A DNA stretch of 64,000 bases, taken from assembly GCA_963715565.1 (NCBI GenBank), contig OY970256.1:4092001-4156000 (forward strand), in the 5' to 3' direction. The notes under the pieces were generated by a model, which saw nothing but the letters and a program-made list of their open reading frames with translations, searched no databases and was not told the origin of the DNA. The position numbers and the translations under genes were made by a program. Source of the DNA: JACVRN01 sp963715565. Lineage in GTDB: Bacteria; Acidobacteriota; Blastocatellia; Pyrinomonadales; Pyrinomonadaceae. Position 1 is the stretch's first letter. Each line of letters opens with the position of its first letter. Positions 49,415 through 57,988 of the stretch are shown one piece after another.

Positions 49415-50509
49415 ATGAGCTCATTGGCCTTTAACCAGTTGCCTTTGACGCCGCTTGGCGCGGGCGACCTGATTGACCGCGCGGTGCGTCTCTACCGGCG
49501 TCACTTTATGACGCTCATACGCATCAGCGCGCCGCCCATTATCATCTCGGCCATCGGCTCCATCATGATGATCATCGGCTGGCGCGAAGCCTTTATCACT
49601 GGCGACTCTGCATTGCTCGCCGTCTATGTGCTACTGATCTGCGCGGGTCTGGTGCTCTGGATTGTAGGCATGTTGTTGAGCGGCGTCGTCCTTGGCGGCG
49701 CGACTCGCAACCTGGTCGCGCACTTGTTGTGGAACGAGCCCGTCTCCGTACGCACTACTTACAGCAACGTGCGAGCGCGGTTCTGGTCGCTACTGGGCGC
49801 GGCCTTCGTGGTCGGCATCTGCCTCTCCTTTTTCGCCCTCGCCGGGTTTATTGTCTTTTACATAGTTTTTATTTTCGCCGTCTTTGCCATATTTGCTTTC
49901 TCGCAGGTTACGCCGTGGCTGGGGGGCCTCGTCGGCGTGTTCGGATTTTTGCTGGCCTCTGCCTGCGGGCTCTGGCTCTTCTTCTTTCTGGCGGGACGCT
50001 TTGCGTATGTGCCGCAGGCGATGATGGTCGAAGGCAAGGGCGTGTTTGATGCCGTGGGCCGCAGCACCTCCTTGGCGAGCGGCAACGTACGCCGCTTAGC
50101 CGGAATGACTTTCTTTAGCGTGTTCGGAACCTATTCGGCGCTGATGATCTTGATGGTCCCGCTCGGCTGGTTCGCCTACTTAAACGGCGTCAACCCGTCG
50201 CCGTGGAATTCCGCCAACTGGCCCGCGTGGTATGCCATCGGCTACAACGTGTTTCTGCAATCAAGCTACATCCTGCTTGCGCCCGTGTGGATGCTGGGGC
50301 TCTCGCTGCTCTACGTGGACGAGCGCGTGCGGCAGGAAGGTTATGACGTAGAGTTGTTGGCCGCGCGGCAACTGGGCGAGATGCCGAAGCTTGCAGGAGG
50401 CCGCGTCGCTCCCTATTCTCCTGCGCTCGTCACGGAGAGTCAGCCTCAGGCCACCCCTTTGCAACCGCCGAACAAATGGTCCCCCGGCTCTACACTCGGC
50501 CTACGCTAA
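49415..50509 (+). CDS. Multi-pass membrane protein (GPDPase-membrane-domain-like)
   Basis: A 364-residue protein with about six membrane segments. The opening LPLTPLGAGDLIDRAVRLYRRHF resembles the membrane domain attached to glycerophosphodiester phosphodiesterases and related YciC-like proteins. A cytoplasmic Pro/Gln-rich tail ends it. I choose ATG 49415 (MSSLAFNQLPL); an alternative lies 16 codons earlier. It starts the plus-strand run leading to the DUF4129/MoxR cluster, and its stop is 3 nt before the DUF4129 gene. It may help in membrane or envelope stress; this is contextual inference. Confidence 0.8.
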   Translation: MSSLAFNQLPLTPLGAGDLIDRAVRLYRRHFMTLIRISAPPIIISAIGSIMMIIGWREAFITGDSALLAVYVLLICAGLVLWIVGMLLSGVVLGGATRNLVAHLLWNEPVSVRTTYSNVRARFWSLLGAAFVVGICLSFFALAGFIVFYIVFIFAVFAIFAFSQVTPWLGGLVGVFGFLLASACGLWLFFFLAGRFAYVPQAMMVEGKGVFDAVGRSTSLASGNVRRLAGMTFFSVFGTYSALMILMVPLGWFAYLNGVNPSPWNSANWPAWYAIGYNVFLQSSYILLAPVWMLGLSLLYVDERVRQEGYDVELLAARQLGEMPKLAGGRVAPYSPALVTESQPQATPLQPPNKWSPGSTLGLR

Positions 50510-50512
50510 AGC

Positions 50513-51592
50513 ATGAAGAGCGCATCTCCTCAAATCAATTCGCATCCCGGACTCCGCGCGGCTTTCGCGGTCTTGTTCCTCTTCGTCTGCTCGACAAGCG
50601 CGGCGGCGATGCCTCTGTCCGCGTATCGCGAGCGCGTGCGCCGCGCCATGACCGCGCTCGGCTCGGTCGGCATCGCGCTTGAAGAAGACGAAGTCGTTGA
50701 AAGTAATAGCCAGCGCGACCGTGAGGCAATTAAGGCCGTGCGCGCCGCGCTTCCCGCCAGCGAGACCGTCGAGTGGAACGATAGCCTCGTTCGTGTAGAC
50801 AACAGTTGGCTCATGGACGCGCTGGACGTTTACGAGAACATGCGCACCGAAGACCCGCAGCGCACGGAATTGCTGGCGCGCATTAGCGAACGTCTTCAGG
50901 CGCTCGACGAGCGTTTGGCAGAGCTTGAGCGCAGCACCGCTCAGCTTACTAACAAGGACGAGGAGAAAGCGCGGCTGGCGGCAATCCTTCGCCGCCCCGA
51001 ATATAAAAATGAAGCTCCCGAAGGCAACGCGCTCTCAAGGCTTTTAGAGCGCATACGAGATTGGCTGCGCAGGCTCTTGTCCAGAGGAGAGCCTGCGGAT
51101 GCGCCCGCGCCGCAGACTCGCGTGGGCGATGCAGTAGTTCAAGCAGTCGTCTTCCTGCTGGCGCTCGCCGTCATCGTCTGGGTTGCGTGGAAGTTTCTGC
51201 CGCGCTTTCTGCGAGGCAGCGGAAAGAAACGCAAGAAGGATAAGCGTGAAGCGCGCGTCGTGCTTGGCGAGCAGTTATCCGACGAGCAGACTTCCGCAGA
51301 TCTACTGTCGGACGCCGAAGCCCTCGCGCGCGCAGGCGACATACGCGGCGCGATTCGCAAAGGCTACATAGCTCTTTTGTGCGAGCTTCACGACCGCAAG
51401 CTGCTCAGTGTCGCGCAGCACAAAACCAATCGCGATTACCTGCGTTCGGTCGAAACCAACCCGTCGCTCCACACCGAGATGAAGCCTTTGACCACCAGCT
51501 TCGAGAATCACTGGTACGGCTTCGTCCCCGCTGAAGAAAGCGACTGGCAATCGTTCCGCGCACACTACAGAAATGCAACGAAGGAGGGATGA
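50513..51592 (+). CDS. DUF4129-domain membrane protein
   Basis: A 359-residue protein. A signal peptide (AAFAVLFLFVCSTSAAA) precedes a long extracytoplasmic helical region. One membrane segment (VVQAVVFLLALAVIVWVAW) then leads to a basic stretch and the cytoplasmic DUF4129 domain (AEALARAGDIRGAIRKGYIALLCEL, NHWYGFVPAEESDWQSF). DUF4129 is typical of transglutaminase/MoxR clusters, and it precedes DUF4350 and MoxR genes here. Its stop TGA is inside a GGGATGA word. Confidence 0.88.
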   Translation: MKSASPQINSHPGLRAAFAVLFLFVCSTSAAAMPLSAYRERVRRAMTALGSVGIALEEDEVVESNSQRDREAIKAVRAALPASETVEWNDSLVRVDNSWLMDALDVYENMRTEDPQRTELLARISERLQALDERLAELERSTAQLTNKDEEKARLAAILRRPEYKNEAPEGNALSRLLERIRDWLRRLLSRGEPADAPAPQTRVGDAVVQAVVFLLALAVIVWVAWKFLPRFLRGSGKKRKKDKREARVVLGEQLSDEQTSADLLSDAEALARAGDIRGAIRKGYIALLCELHDRKLLSVAQHKTNRDYLRSVETNPSLHTEMKPLTTSFENHWYGFVPAEESDWQSFRAHYRNATKEG

Positions 51593-51715
51593 GGGATGAG
51601 GGATGAGGGATGAAAAGGAATGAGAGATTGATTCATCGGTTCATTGATTCAATGAGTAAATGAACAAATGAATCAATTCTTTCATCCCTCATCCCTCATC
51701 CCTCATCCCTTCCTT
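51581..51715. repeat. Concentric word palindrome (GGGATGA outside, ATTCATT inside)
   Basis: The outer arms (51581-51615 and 51680-51715) each hold four GGGATGA words and match except for one base gain. The inner arms (51627-51645 and 51659-51677), ATTGATTCAT with GTTCATT, pair at 17 of 19 positions. The outer left arm contains the DUF4129 stop, and the outer right arm ends 1 nt before the next ATG. Confidence 0.93.
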
Positions 51716-51716
51716 G

Positions 51717-53165
51717 ATGCGTCAATACTTAGCCATCATCCTGACGGTCGCGGTCGTCATTATTATTCTCGTGGCGCTCAATGCCGCGAGCTATGTGCGT
51801 ATCGAGCAGACGCCCGATTCTGAATACAATCCGGATCGCTCTACTTATAACGGCGGCGCGACGGGCACGCGCGCGCTCTTTGATTACTTGCAGGAGTCCG
51901 GGCGCAAAGTCATACGCTGGCGCGAGCAGCCGGAAAAACTTCTCTCCGCCGGAAGCGTAGGGCCGGGAACATTTGTCGTCGTCGGCGACACGCGCCTCCC
52001 TTTCGAGGAAGAAGAAGCGGAAGACCTCTTGCGCTGGGTCGAGAGCGGAGGACGGCTCGTCATCATCGACCGCACGCCGAACCCGCGCCTCCTGCCTCCT
52101 GCCGGAAACTGGCGCGTGGCGACCGAGCTACAGAATTACCCGCAGCCTTCGGCGCAAGCCGGTAACGCGGACGACATGACCGCAGGCGTCGCGCTGGCCC
52201 GCATCGCGCAGCCGACCACGCTCACAGGCGGTGTCGATTCCGTTCTCCCCTCTCGTTTCGCCGCGACCGTCAAAGTCTTTTCCACGGAAGTCAAAGCCTA
52301 CACGGGCAGCCCGCGACACGGCACAGACGAAGACGTCTATGACGAGGATGATTACGACAGCCAGTATAGAAAACGAAACGTCTACAAAATACTGGCGCAG
52401 GCAGAGTCACCGCCGCCGCCCAAGCCTCGCGGATATGGACCGCCGCCCCCACAAGCTCCGAAGGGCTCGCCCGCGCCCGTGGTTCATCTCATGGACACGA
52501 ACGGCGCGCTCCTCGTCGATTACCTCTACGGCTCCGGTCGCGTCGTCATCCTGAGCGACCCTTTCATCATCGCCAACAACGGCATCGACCGCGCCGACAA
52601 TCTGCGGCTCGCCCTCAACGTCGTCGCGGGCTCAGACGGTCTCATAGCCTTTGACGAATATCATCAGGGCCGCGCCAGCGCGCAGAATCAAATCCTTGCC
52701 TACTTCGCGGGCACGCCAATTCTAGCCATGCTGGCGCAACTTGGACTGGTCGTGCTCGTCATCATCTGGACGCGCGGGCGCAGGTTTGCGCGTCCCGTTC
52801 CGCTGCCCGTCGTAGACCGCCGCTCTAATCTGGAATTCGTCGCCTCCATGGCCGAATTGCAACAGCGTGCGCGTGCCTATGACCTCGCCATCGAAAACAT
52901 CTACGCGCGCACGCGTCGTGTGCTGGCGCGTTACGGCGGGGTTGACAGCAACAGCCCGCGCGCGTTGATTGCGGAGCGTGTAGCGGCACGCTCAAGGCTG
53001 GACGCGAATGAACTGGAAGCGCTCATGCGCGAATGCGAGGACGCGATGGCGGGTGAGCCTATCAGCGCGCGACAATCTCTCAATCTCGTAGCAAGGCTGC
53101 GCGAAGTAGAACGCACGCTCGGCCTGCGCATGCGCTCGCGCGACATCAAACAGGCCAAGACATAA
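51717..53165 (+). CDS. DUF4350-domain membrane protein
   Basis: A 482-residue protein. A membrane segment (YLAIILTVAVVIIILVALNAA) leads to the extracytoplasmic DUF4350 domain (NPDRSTYNGGATGTRALFDYLQESGRKVIRW, then FVVVGDTRLPFEEEEAEDLLRWVESGG). A Pro-rich insert is at about 225-255. A second membrane segment (ILAMLAQLGLVVLVIIWT) is followed by a cytoplasmic tail. DUF4350 is a regular companion of MoxR and DUF58. The ATG at 51717 abuts a hairpin; a TTG precedes it. Function probably lies in complex assembly under stress. Confidence 0.87.
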   Translation: MRQYLAIILTVAVVIIILVALNAASYVRIEQTPDSEYNPDRSTYNGGATGTRALFDYLQESGRKVIRWREQPEKLLSAGSVGPGTFVVVGDTRLPFEEEEAEDLLRWVESGGRLVIIDRTPNPRLLPPAGNWRVATELQNYPQPSAQAGNADDMTAGVALARIAQPTTLTGGVDSVLPSRFAATVKVFSTEVKAYTGSPRHGTDEDVYDEDDYDSQYRKRNVYKILAQAESPPPPKPRGYGPPPPQAPKGSPAPVVHLMDTNGALLVDYLYGSGRVVILSDPFIIANNGIDRADNLRLALNVVAGSDGLIAFDEYHQGRASAQNQILAYFAGTPILAMLAQLGLVVLVIIWTRGRRFARPVPLPVVDRRSNLEFVASMAELQQRARAYDLAIENIYARTRRVLARYGGVDSNSPRALIAERVAARSRLDANELEALMRECEDAMAGEPISARQSLNLVARLREVERTLGLRMRSRDIKQAKT

Positions 53166-53172
53166 AAAGCTT

Positions 53173-53300
53173 TGGGGGGAAAAGGTAAAAGGTGAAGAGG
53201 GAAAAAGTAGAAAACAAGAGCCCGTCGAGCAGTCTCATTTCTTTCCTTTCCCCTTTTCCCTTTTTCCCCTTTTCACCTCTTTCCCTTTCTTTCGTTTCCC
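53173..53300. repeat. AAAAGGT word inverted repeat
   Basis: Left (53173-53212): GGGGGAA, AAGGTAA, AAGGTGA, AGAGGGA, AAAAGTA. The right (53240-53298) complements to a longer series of AAAGGGG, AAAAGGT and GAAAGAG words. The arms differ in length. It lies between the DUF4350 and TauE genes. Confidence 0.78.
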
Positions 53301-53305
53301 CCTCT

Positions 53306-54070
53306 TTGGTCTTTCTTGTCGTCATCTTTTTTGTGACGAGCGTGGTCGGCGTCGTGACGGGCAGCAACTCCTTGATTGCCGTGCCCGCGATGTTTCAATT
53401 CGGGATAGAGCCGCGCACGGCCATTGCGACGAACATGTTCGCCTTGACCTTCATGGCGATGGGTGGCACGCTACCCTTTCTGGGCAAGGGCACGATTGAT
53501 CGCCGGAGGCTTCCGCTGTTAATCGTACTGACGCTCGCAGGGTCGCTCCTTGGCGCGCTCCTGCTGCTCGTTGTGCCGGGCCGCGCGCTTCCCGTTTTTA
53601 TCTCCGTGATGATGATTGCGGTCGCACTCTTCACGGTCTGGAAGCGCGGCGCGGGCGTCATCCCTGCTGCGGAGCCTCCTTCGCGCAGGGCGGAAGTAAT
53701 GGGTTACGCGCTGACGTTTCTGCTCGGCATCTACGGCGGATTTTTCAGCGGCGGCTATGTGACGCTCTTGACCGCGACCTACGTGGCGCTCTTTCACATG
53801 ACCTTTGTCGAGGCCGTTTCGACGACCAAGATTATCAACATCTTCTCGTCGCTCATCGCGACCATCGTCTTCATGGCGCGCGGGCTGGTTGATTACAAAC
53901 TTGGCGTAGTGCTCGGCCTGAGCATGTTCGCGGGCGCGTTCGTCGGCGCACGCATCGCTCTTAGACTTAACAATCTCTGGCTGCGCCGAATCTTTCTAGC
54001 CACGGTGCTTGCATTAGCTTTCAAGATTTTGTTCTACGACTTTTTGTGGAAAGGAATGATGCAGGGATGA
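53306..54070 (+). CDS. TauE/SafE-family sulfite exporter-like protein
   Basis: A 254-residue inner-membrane transporter with about eight helices. The first repeat has VVGVVTGSNSLIAVPAMFQFGIEPRTAIATN and the second LLGIYGGFFSGGYVTLLTATYV, the TauE/SafE duplicated signatures. It may move sulfite, sulfoacetate or another anion. The start is uncertain: a TTG at 53306 gives a family-standard N-terminus. An ATG at 53192 would add residues encoded by the AAAAGGT palindrome (PSSSLISFLSPFPFFPFSP). It interrupts the usual DUF4350-MoxR order. Confidence 0.85.
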   Translation: MVFLVVIFFVTSVVGVVTGSNSLIAVPAMFQFGIEPRTAIATNMFALTFMAMGGTLPFLGKGTIDRRRLPLLIVLTLAGSLLGALLLLVVPGRALPVFISVMMIAVALFTVWKRGAGVIPAAEPPSRRAEVMGYALTFLLGIYGGFFSGGYVTLLTATYVALFHMTFVEAVSTTKIINIFSSLIATIVFMARGLVDYKLGVVLGLSMFAGAFVGARIALRLNNLWLRRIFLATVLALAFKILFYDFLWKGMMQG

Positions 54071-54164
54071 GGGATGAGGGATGAGGGATGAGGCTATTGA
54101 ACAAACCTTCGGGTGAATCAATAGCTCAATCCTTTTCATCCCTCATCCCTCATCCCTCATCCCT
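54063..54164. repeat. GGGATGA word palindrome
   Basis: Left arm (54063-54093) has four GGGATGA words; right arm (54136-54164) is their complement. The TauE stop TGA lies in the first word, and the MoxR start (TTG 54171) lies 6 nt after the right arm. Confidence 0.93.
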
Positions 54165-54170
54165 TGAACA

Positions 54171-55124
54171 TTGCTGCAATACGTATCTTCGACGGTCGAG
54201 CACATCCTGACGGAGTTGAGAAAAGTCGTCGTCGGGCAGGACGAGCCCATAGAGCAAATTCTGGTGGCTCTGCTGGCCGAAGGCCACGCGCTCGTAGAGG
54301 GTGTGCCGGGCACGGCTAAGACTTTGACGGTCAAGACGCTGGCACGCATCATCGGCGCGCAGTTCAACCGCATACAGTTTACGCCCGACCTGATGCCTTC
54401 GGACATCACGGGCACAAACGTCTTCAACGTCTCGACCTCGGACTTCACGCTGCGTCGCGGGCCTGTCTTTACGGACATCCTGCTCGCGGACGAGATTAAC
54501 CGCACGCCGCCGAAAACGCAGGCCGCGCTCCTTGAAGCTATGGAGGAGCGACAGGTCACTATTGACGGCGACGCGCACCCGCTCTCGCCGCTCTTTACCG
54601 TGCTCGCCACGGAAAACCCGATTGAGTACGAAGGCACGTACCCTCTGCCCGAAGCTCAGCTAGACCGTTTTCTGTTAAAGATACTTCTGGATTATCCGGC
54701 GGAAGCGCACGAGCATGAAATCATCGCTCGCTGGGACGCAGGCTTTAACGCGCGGCGGCTGGAACAGGTTGATATACGCCCCTTGGCAGACCCGGACGCC
54801 ATCACGCGCTGTCGCTTTGAAGTGCGCAACGCGCGCATGGAGCCGGGCGTGCAGCGTTACGTCGTGGACATAGTGCGCCGCACACGCGTGCACCCTTCTG
54901 TGCTCTACGGCGCGAGCCCGCGCGCAGCCGTCGCGCTCCTGCTTTGCACGAAAGCTCTGTCGGCCATACGCGGGCGCGAATTTTCTACGCCCGACGACGT
55001 GCGCGACATCGCGCGGCCCGTCCTCCGCCATCGCCTGAGCTTGCGCGCCGAAGCTGAGCTGGACGGCGCAACGCCCGATGCCGTCATCACAGACATCCTG
55101 CAATCGGCGGAAGTGCCTAGATGA
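54171..55124 (+). CDS. MoxR-family AAA+ ATPase
   Basis: A 317-residue AAA+ chaperone. Walker A is GVPGTAKT at residues 44-51, followed by FTPDLMPSDITGTNVF. Walker B is ILLADEINRTPPKTQAALLEAMEE, and sensor motifs include VLATENPIEYEGTYPLPEAQLDRF. The C-terminal lid follows (VHPSVLYGASPRAAVALL). MoxR works with DUF58 (von Willebrand-like) proteins to assemble or activate complexes. It starts with TTG; ATG is absent. It lies between hairpins and is followed by its usual partner DUF58. Confidence 0.94.
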   Translation: MLQYVSSTVEHILTELRKVVVGQDEPIEQILVALLAEGHALVEGVPGTAKTLTVKTLARIIGAQFNRIQFTPDLMPSDITGTNVFNVSTSDFTLRRGPVFTDILLADEINRTPPKTQAALLEAMEERQVTIDGDAHPLSPLFTVLATENPIEYEGTYPLPEAQLDRFLLKILLDYPAEAHEHEIIARWDAGFNARRLEQVDIRPLADPDAITRCRFEVRNARMEPGVQRYVVDIVRRTRVHPSVLYGASPRAAVALLLCTKALSAIRGREFSTPDDVRDIARPVLRHRLSLRAEAELDGATPDAVITDILQSAEVPR

Positions 55125-55130
55125 GAAGAA

Positions 55131-55206
55131 CGTAAATCGTAAATCGTAAATCGTAAATAGAAGAAACGGGTTTTATCTATTCACGATTCACGATTTACGA
55201 TTTACG
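55131..55206. repeat. CGTAAAT word palindrome
   Basis: Left arm 55131-55160 is four CGTAAAT words plus AG. Right arm 55177-55206 complements to CGTAAAT, CGTAAAT, CGTGAAT, CGTGAAT, AG. Two A-to-G word changes remain unpaired in plus-strand RNA but would form G-U pairs in the complement. Confidence 0.93.
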
Positions 55207-55219
55207 GCTTTTATTGATT

Positions 55220-56539
55220 ATGCGCTTCGTTTATACCAGACTCTTTTACATACTGCTCGCGGCGGGCCTCATCCCGCTTTCGCTTTCGTGGAACCGTCCG
55301 GTGCTGCGGTGGGCCACGCTTGCCTTTGACGTTCTATTATTCATCGCCGCTATTCTGGACGCGCGTTTGAGTCGATTGCCGCAGGGCTTTCGCGTCGCGC
55401 GTGAGTTCGGCGGGCGCTTCAGCGTCGGCGCGGAAACAGAAGTGCGCCTGAATCTTTTGAACAATAGCCCGCGCGCTCTGACCATTCAGGTTAAGGACGA
55501 GTACCCGCCGCAGATGATTCTTCACGGCCTGCGCGAGGCGCGCGTCGAAGTTGAAGCGCAATCGAGTGCCGCGCTTATCTATGGCCTGACGCCACCGCGT
55601 CGCGGGCGCTTCGAGTTCGGGCAAACGGCTATACGCTATCTTTCGCGCTTCGGTCTCGCGTGGGTGCAAACTCACACGGGCGCGCCCGTGACCGTCAAGG
55701 TCTATCCCAACATACGACGCGCGCGCGACGCGGAATTAAAAGCTCTTGGTGCTCGCTCTTTGGTTGCTTCGCATCGTAAGACTTCGTGGCGCGGCGAGGG
55801 ACGTGAGTTTGAGTCTTTACGCGATTACGTGCGCGGCGACGAGTTGCGGCATGTCTCGTGGACGGCGACGGCGCGACGCGGCAAATTAACGACGCGGCAG
55901 TACCAGATAGAGCGTGACCAGACCATCCTGATAGCGCTCGACGCCGGTCGTTTGATGACGGCGCGCATAGAGACAGAGACGAAACTGGATTCGGCTGTGC
56001 ATGCGACGCTCGCTTTGATGTCGGCGGCGGCGCGCGGCGGAGACAATTCCGGATTGGTCGTCTTCGGGCGGCGCATCAAAAGCTACTTGCCGCCCAAGCG
56101 CGGGCGCGAGCACATGGACGCCGCGCTCGAAGCCCTGCACGCCGTCGAGCCGGAAATGATAGAGCCTTCTTACGCGCGCGCCTTCGAGTTTATCGCCGCC
56201 AACTGCAAGCGGCGCGCTCTCGTCGTAGTGCTCACAGACCTCGTAGATGAAGAAGGCTCGCGCGAGCTGCTCTCTTCGCTCAAGCTGTTACGGCCCAGGC
56301 ATCTCCCGCTCGTCGTCACTATCGGCGACCGCGACCTCAAGGCCGCCGTCCGCGACGAGCCGCAAAGCATCCCAGACCTCTTTACCCAATCGGTCGCGGA
56401 AGAAATCATGCATCAACGCGAAGCTGCGCTCCGGCTGGTCGAATCACAAGGCGGCCTCGCCTTAGATGTGACGGCAGCCGCGCTCGCGCCCACGCTTCTG
56501 GAAACTTACCTCCGCGTCAAAGAACGCGGACTATTATAA
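55220..56539 (+). CDS. DUF58-domain protein
   Basis: A 439-residue protein. Two membrane segments (LFYILLAAGLIPLSLSW, WATLAFDVLLFIAAIL) start it. A beta-rich region follows, then the DUF58 signature GEGREFESLRDYVRGDELRHVSWTATARRG (residues about 195-225), and a von Willebrand factor A-like domain (ILIALDAGRLM, VVVLTDLVDEEG). It partners the MoxR ATPase encoded 95 nt upstream. I use ATG 55220; a TTG lies two codons before. The gene ends just before a family B repeat. Confidence 0.92.
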   Translation: MRFVYTRLFYILLAAGLIPLSLSWNRPVLRWATLAFDVLLFIAAILDARLSRLPQGFRVAREFGGRFSVGAETEVRLNLLNNSPRALTIQVKDEYPPQMILHGLREARVEVEAQSSAALIYGLTPPRRGRFEFGQTAIRYLSRFGLAWVQTHTGAPVTVKVYPNIRRARDAELKALGARSLVASHRKTSWRGEGREFESLRDYVRGDELRHVSWTATARRGKLTTRQYQIERDQTILIALDAGRLMTARIETETKLDSAVHATLALMSAAARGGDNSGLVVFGRRIKSYLPPKRGREHMDAALEALHAVEPEMIEPSYARAFEFIAANCKRRALVVVLTDLVDEEGSRELLSSLKLLRPRHLPLVVTIGDRDLKAAVRDEPQSIPDLFTQSVAEEIMHQREAALRLVESQGGLALDVTAAALAPTLLETYLRVKERGLL

Positions 56540-56540
56540 G

Positions 56541-56821
56541 AGGGACAAAAGGGAAAGAGGGAAGTTAACAGTCTGAGCCCCGCAAGGGGCGAAATAAAAT
56601 AGCCCACGGCGTAAGCCGTGGGAACCAGCGACGAATAAAGATTCAGAGCCCCTGAAAGGGGCGAAAGAAGTTCACGCTCTGATTTCTTTCGCCCCTTTCA
56701 GGGGCTCTCTTCATGTTGAATGCATGTTGTCCCACGGCTTGCGCCGTGGGCTATTATCTTCCGCCCCTTTCAGGGGCTAAAAAATAGCTGCACGAACTCT
56801 TTTACCTTTTACCTTCTTCCG
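56541..56821. repeat. Family B palindromic element within AAAAGGT-type arms
   Basis: The family B element is at 56576-56778: AGCCCCGCAAGGGGCG head, TAGCCCACGGCGTAAGCCG stem, central arms of GAGCCCCTGAAAGGGGCGAA and complement, CCCACGGCTTGCGCCGTGGG stem, and CGCCCCTTTCAGGGGCT head. Flanking it are AAAAGGG-AAAGAGG words (56548-56563) and, inverted, AAAAGGT-AAAAG words (56797-56815). The right flank runs into the SpoIIM coding end. It lies between convergent genes. Confidence 0.85.
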
Positions 56822-57791
56822 TTGCCTTCTCGTCTCTTCCGGCTAGGAGCAAATAAGAGTAGAGCGCGATTCCTGTGAGTGCGGCGATGCCGAATTTGAA
56901 GGCGGGGTTGATGGGAGCGGGCGAGATAAAGCCTTCGATGATGCCTGCCAGCACAAGCAGCGGGACGCAGCCCGCAATCAGTCGAATCGCTTCGATGCCG
57001 CGCGCCTTCAACGCATCTGCGCGCGAGAGGTCGCCGGGGACGAGGATGGCAAAGCCGATCATCATGCCCGCACCGCCCGCTATGAAGATACACGACAGCT
57101 CTATCACGCCGTGACCGATCATAAAGGTGACTAAATCGTTCCCGAAGCCTTCGCGATAGGTGAGCGCGAGCACCGCGCCGATCATCGCGCCGTTCATCGC
57201 CATGATATAGAGCGTGCCGATGCCGAAGAACGCGCCGTAGGCGAAAGCCAGAAACGTGACGAAGATGTTGTTGGTCAGGATAGAGCTTGAGCCTACCTGG
57301 TTGGCCTCGTTCAGCTCCTCCCACCAGCGCGTGCGCGTCTCTATGTTCATCTGCCGCCACATGGGAGAGATGCCCGCCAGCTCCGAGAACTCCACGTCGT
57401 GCCACGTCCCCAGAAATCCGGCAAGGCCGAACACCATAAAGACTACGAAGGCTGTCGCCGTGTAGCGCCACGTCTTGCGAAAGGTGCGCGGAAAATCGCG
57501 CGCGAAAAAGTTGCGTATGCGGTGCGGCGCTTGCGCGTCTGCGCGGTAGATGCGCCCGTGCGCGCGAATCACAAGACTGTTGAGATAGTTGATTAGACGA
57601 GGGTCGCGCGATTCGGCGCGCGCAATCGCCAGATCAGATGCCGTGCGGCGATAGATGCGGCCAAGCTCGCGCACCTCTTCGCGGTGCAAGCGGCGCAAAG
57701 AGGAGCTGTCGAGCAAAGTCAACAAATCCTCAAGGCGCTGCCACGCGCTCTTGCGCTCGGTAATGAATCGCTCCTGTAGCTTATCAGGCAT
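56802..57791 (-). CDS. SpoIIM-family (stage II sporulation protein M-like) membrane protein
   Basis: A 329-residue membrane protein. A cytoplasmic helical start (about 1-100, with RLEDLLTLLDSSSLRRLHREEVRELGRIYR) precedes five membrane segments of the SpoIIM/DUF95 type, including NNIFVTFLAFAYGAFFGIGTLYIMAMNGAMIGA and HGVIELSCIFIAGGAGMMIG. In non-sporulating bacteria it is a usual companion of MoxR, DUF58 and RDD genes, and here it converges on DUF58. The last residues (ATEEGKR) are encoded by word-repeat DNA. Its role is unknown. Confidence 0.9.
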   Translation of the reverse strand: MPDKLQERFITERKSAWQRLEDLLTLLDSSSLRRLHREEVRELGRIYRRTASDLAIARAESRDPRLINYLNSLVIRAHGRIYRADAQAPHRIRNFFARDFPRTFRKTWRYTATAFVVFMVFGLAGFLGTWHDVEFSELAGISPMWRQMNIETRTRWWEELNEANQVGSSSILTNNIFVTFLAFAYGAFFGIGTLYIMAMNGAMIGAVLALTYREGFGNDLVTFMIGHGVIELSCIFIAGGAGMMIGFAILVPGDLSRADALKARGIEAIRLIAGCVPLLVLAGIIEGFISPAPINPAFKFGIAALTGIALYSYLLLAGRDEKATEEGKR

Positions 57792-57988
57792 GAGATTTCA
57801 GCTCAGAGAATTTCAGTCAGAGAGCGCGCTCCAAAGCGCACCTCTCGTTCCCACACTTTATCTCACCTCGCAGGTATCTCCCAACCGCCGCGCTCGCGTG
57901 TGTGTTGACTTGCCGCCTCGGTCGCCTTTATAAGCGGACTAACAAAACGCGCCCGGTGCGTGAATCATGCTGTGAGAAAAGAGTCCTG

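Noticed and set aside
9556..55206. Word repeats as CRISPR arrays
   Set aside because: Units are about 7 nt with no spacers of 25-40 nt, there are no cas genes, and the arms are inverted copies.
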